Below, one piece after another: positions 13,382 through 15,751 of a stretch of DNA of 15,751 bases (position 1 is the stretch's first letter; each line of letters opens with the position of its first letter). Position numbers and translations under genes: made by a program. The stretch lies in the NCBI GenBank assembly GCA_900542615.1, contig UQOG01000035.1, forward strand, positions 1-15,751, written 5' to 3'. The DNA is from an uncultured Eubacteriales bacterium (lineage in GTDB: Bacteria > Bacillota > Clostridia > Christensenellales > CAG-138). The notes under the pieces are model-generated. The model ran no database searches, had not been told where the DNA came from, and saw only the letters and a program-made list of their open reading frames with translations.

Positions 13382-15718
13382 TTAAACGGGTTCATGGGTG
13401 CCGTAATAGGCGTTCAGGTACATCTGCCGCATCTCCTTCATGAGGGGATAACGGGGGTTGGCGCCGGTGCATTGATCGTCGAAGGCTTGCTCCACCATCT
13501 CATCCAGCCTGGCCAGGAAGTCCGCCTCGTCGATGCCGTAATCCCGGATGGTCTTTTTGATGCCCACCCGGGCCTTCAGGTCGTTGATGGCCTTTATCAG
13601 GTTCTCCAGCTTCTCCTCCTGGGTGCTGCCCCCCAGGCCCAGGAAGTCCGCGATCTCGCAATAGCGGGCGAGGGTGTGGGGATAGGCGTACTGGGAGAAG
13701 GTGCCCATCTTCGGCGGCGCTTCCACCGCGTTGAAGCGGATGACTTCCTCGATCATCAGGGCGTTGGCCACGCCGTGGGGCAGGTGATGGAAGGCGCCCA
13801 GCTTATGGGCCAGGGAGTGGCACACCCCCAGGAAGGCGTTGGCAAAGGCCATGCCTGCCATGGTGGCGGCGTTGGCCATCTTTTCCCGGGCCTCCGGGTC
13901 GTTCTGGCCGTTGTCATAGGCACGGGGCAGGTATTCGAAAATGGTCTTGAGGGAGCGCAGGGCCAGGCCGTCGGTATAATCCGTGGCCAGCATGGCGGCA
14001 TAGGCTTCCAGATCGTGGGTCACCGCATCGATGCCGGAGGCGGCGGTAAGGCCCTTGGGGGCGCTCATGTGCAGGTCCGCGTCCACGATGGCCATATTGG
14101 GCATCAGCTCATAGTCGGCCAGGGGGTATTTCACGCCGGACTGCTCGTCGGTGATCACCGCGAAGGGGGTCACCTCGGAACCGGTGCCCGCGGAGGTGGG
14201 GATGGCCACAAAGTAGGCCTTTTCGCCCATCTTGGGGAAGGTGTAGACCCGCTTGCGGATATCCACAAAGCGCATGGCCATATCCATGAAGTCCGCTTCG
14301 GGATGCTCGTACATGACCCACATGATCTTGGCCGCGTCCATGGCGGAGCCGCCGCCCAGGGCGATGATCACATCCGGCTCAAAGGCCCGCATCTGCTGGG
14401 CGCCCTCCTTGGCGCAGGCCAGGGTGGGATCCGGCTCCACGTTGAAGAAGCAGGCGTGGGCGATGCCCATCTCATCCAGCTTGTCGGTGATGGGCTTGGC
14501 AAAGCCATTCTTATAGAGGAAGGAGTCCGTTACCAGGAAGGCACGGCGCTTGCCCATAACCGTCTTGAGTTCGTCCAGGGCCACAGGCAGGCAGCCCTTC
14601 TTGATATAGACCTTTCCCGGAACCCGGAACCAAAGCATATTTTCCCTCCTTGCAGCGACGGTTTTGATGTTCAAAAGGTGCTTGACGCCCACGTTGTCGG
14701 AAACGCTGTTTCCGCCCCAAGAGCCGCAGCCCAGGGTCAGGGAGGGGGCCAGCTTGAAGTTGTACAGGTCGCCGATGCCTCCCTGGGAGGAGGGGGTGTT
14801 CACCAGGATGCGGCAGGTCTTCATCCGCTGGGCGAAGCGGTCCAGCTTCTCCCGCTGAGTCACCGCATTGAGGTAGATGGAGGCAGTGTGGCCGTAGCCA
14901 CCGTCGGCCACCAGGCGGTCGGCCTTGTCCAGCGCGTCGTCAAAGTCCTTGGCGGTCCGGCCGTCGATGGTGAAGGTGTTCAGCCGGCGCAGGTCGCGCC
15001 GGCCGGCCAGGTCCTCCTCCTGCACGGCGTCCGGCAGGAGCGCCGCCGCGCCGAGGACGTTCTGGGGGAACTCCTCGTCCAGGCGGTGCTGGCGGATGAG
15101 GGACTTGATGTCCGTGCCGATGTCGTCCTTGTTGCCGAGGTTTTCGATCACGCGGCCGCGCGGGTTGCGCCCGCGGCTCGGCCACTGCGTGATGCGGACG
15201 ACGACCTTGTCGTCCGGCCGGGCGCCGGCGCGGTCCGACCGGGAGACGTAGACGTCCATGGAGATGCGCTTTTCGTCCGGCACGACGTAGGTCGCGTCCC
15301 CCTCCTGCTCAAACGTGCCCACGACGACGTCGTTGGCGTGGGTGAGGACGCGCGCGATCTCGCCCTCCCGCCGCTCGGCGTTGGTCATGCGCGCAAAGAC
15401 CGTGTCCCCGTGCAGCGCGCCGCCCATGCGGTCGGGCGGGATGAAGAGGTCCTCCTCGCCGCTCTCGGGCACGACAAAGCCGAACCCGCGCGCGTTGCCC
15501 TGCAGCCGGCCGCGGATCATGCCCAGGGTTTCCGGGCGGGCATAGCGCTCCTTGCGGGTCTTGACCAGGCGCCCTTCCTCGACCATGGCCTCCAGGACCG
15601 GCAGGACCTCGTCCTGCGGAACCTGCAGGGCCTGGGCGATCGGCTCTGCGCGCTGCGGTCCCTGCTCCAGCAGGGACTCGATCTGTCCGCCCGCCCGCAC
15701 GGACAGGGACAGCGCCAC
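13382..15718 (-). CDS. adhE: In-frame RNase R / AdhE chimera; bifunctional aldehyde-alcohol dehydrogenase C-terminal half
   Basis: The open frame gives 778 residues from a GTG at 15718 and stays open to the window edge. Residues from 264 on are AdhE: the tail of the aldehyde dehydrogenase domain (about 264-350, including GGIGDLYNFKLAP and LTLGCGSWGG) and the whole iron-dependent alcohol dehydrogenase (361-778). The latter has the NAD motif GGGS (455-458), metal ligands D564, H568, H634 and H648, and the C-terminal DDQCTGANPRYP. AdhE reduces acetyl-CoA to ethanol through acetaldehyde; it is normally about 870 residues. Here the first ~350 residues, with the catalytic ALDH cysteine, are absent, replaced by RNase R residues 1-263. 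As written, only alcohol dehydrogenase activity could remain. The gene heads the run adhE > APH-like kinase > ferredoxin. I think the joining is more likely an assembly chimera than a real fusion. Confidence 0.85.
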   Translation of the reverse strand: MALSLSVRAGGQIESLLEQGPQRAEPIAQALQVPQDEVLPVLEAMVEEGRLVKTRKERYARPETLGMIRGRLQGNARGFGFVVPESGEEDLFIPPDRMGGALHGDTVFARMTNAERREGEIARVLTHANDVVVGTFEQEGDATYVVPDEKRISMDVYVSRSDRAGARPDDKVVVRITQWPSRGRNPRGRVIENLGNKDDIGTDIKSLIRQHRLDEEFPQNVLGAAALLPDAVQEEDLAGRRDLRRLNTFTIDGRTAKDFDDALDKADRLVADGGYGHTASIYLNAVTQREKLDRFAQRMKTCRILVNTPSSQGGIGDLYNFKLAPSLTLGCGSWGGNSVSDNVGVKHLLNIKTVAARRENMLWFRVPGKVYIKKGCLPVALDELKTVMGKRRAFLVTDSFLYKNGFAKPITDKLDEMGIAHACFFNVEPDPTLACAKEGAQQMRAFEPDVIIALGGGSAMDAAKIMWVMYEHPEADFMDMAMRFVDIRKRVYTFPKMGEKAYFVAIPTSAGTGSEVTPFAVITDEQSGVKYPLADYELMPNMAIVDADLHMSAPKGLTAASGIDAVTHDLEAYAAMLATDYTDGLALRSLKTIFEYLPRAYDNGQNDPEAREKMANAATMAGMAFANAFLGVCHSLAHKLGAFHHLPHGVANALMIEEVIRFNAVEAPPKMGTFSQYAYPHTLARYCEIADFLGLGGSTQEEKLENLIKAINDLKARVGIKKTIRDYGIDEADFLARLDEMVEQAFDDQCTGANPRYPLMKEMRQMYLNAYYGTHEPV
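14636..14650 (-). promoter_or_regulatory. Internal ribosome binding site and ATG between the two AdhE domains
   Basis: On the minus strand, AGGAGGG (14644-14650) lies 5 bases before an in-frame ATG (14636-14638), methionine 361 of the chimera. It falls exactly in the linker between ALDH and ADH domains. Starting here would give a free-standing 418-residue iron alcohol dehydrogenase. The site is made by two AGG arginine codons, whereas nearby arginines mostly use CGG or CGC. Confidence 0.45.
14930..14953 (-). other. Junction between RNase R and AdhE coding sequence
   Basis: These 24 bases encode AKDFDDAL. The peptide fits the RNase II/R active-site motif (TIDGxxAKDFDDA) on the upstream side and the AdhE segment (AKDFEDAVEKAEKLV in Escherichia coli) on the downstream side. 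The breakpoint must lie within or beside this block. Confidence 0.8.
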
Positions 15719-15751
15719 CTGGGGGTGGGCTTGGAAAAAGCTGTACTGATA
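14930..15751 (-). pseudogene. rnr: RNase R 5' fragment (truncated by fusion to adhE)
   Basis: Residues 1-263 of the chimera match the start of ribonuclease R. There is a winged-helix region (about 10-62, ending GRLVKTRKERY), a first cold-shock/OB domain (about 66-112: GRLQGNARGFGFV, EEDLFIPPDRMGGALHGD), a second OB domain (about 120-210), and the opening of the RNB catalytic domain with FTIDGRTAKDFDDAL, which carries the metal-binding aspartates. The rest of RNB and the S1 domain, more than 400 residues, are missing, so it cannot be an active exoribonuclease. Codon use shifts here towards GAC and GCG. No ATG or ribosome binding site is visible before the GTG at 15718, and the frame runs out of the window, so the true start is unknown. 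Confidence 0.8.

Overview
The window is GC-rich (my estimate is about 60%) except for its first ~85 bases, and it carries 14 protein-coding loci but no rRNA, tRNA, CRISPR array or insertion sequence that I can see. Strong AGGAGG-type ribosome binding sites, compact intrinsic terminators, an AdhE, a threonyl-tRNA-synthetase-like/uridine kinase fusion, an EF-G paralogue, a DUF1538 transporter and several Fe-S proteins point to an anaerobic, GC-rich member of the Bacillota (Clostridia-like). That assignment is inference from gene content, not from a marker gene.

Layout from left to right. (1) 1-109: AT-rich sequence with a small inverted repeat. (2) 110-1135 (-): aldo/keto reductase with a C-terminal two-cluster ferredoxin domain and its own extended -10 promoter. 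(3) 1313-4374 (-): a tight three-gene operon, DUF1538 membrane transporter > tandem PII-like protein > AlkD-like DNA glycosylase, with gaps of 1 and 4 bases and a terminator at its end. (4) 4375-4847: a 473-base divergent intergenic region with a nested GC-rich hairpin and a near-consensus promoter. (5) 4848-6920 (+): an EF-G-like GTPase with unusual G3 and G4 motifs, then a textbook terminator. (6) 7085-7567 (+): GNAT acetyltransferase behind a two-hairpin leader. (7) 7612-9811 (-): PAP2 phosphatase > Nim-like flavin protein > alpha/beta hydrolase. (8) 9812-10037: divergent promoters flanking a dyad. (9) 10038-12290 (+): nucleoside kinase and a small membrane-anchored protein with a TTG start. 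(10) 12317-12348: bidirectional terminator. (11) 12365-15751 (-): AdhE alcohol dehydrogenase half > APH-like kinase > small 2Fe-2S ferredoxin, with 15-base gaps.

The most striking observation is at the right end. The reading frame that ends as AdhE begins as RNase R. The switch happens inside eight residues (AKDFDDAL) that belong both to the RNase II/R catalytic motif and to the AdhE aldehyde dehydrogenase domain. This is either a misassembly or chimeric read joined at a short shared sequence, or a real in-frame recombination. Either way, neither protein is complete, and everything right of about 14953 may not belong to the same genome. The best candidate for under-described biology is the DUF1538 transporter translationally coupled to a double PII-like protein, which suggests a PII-regulated cation transporter.
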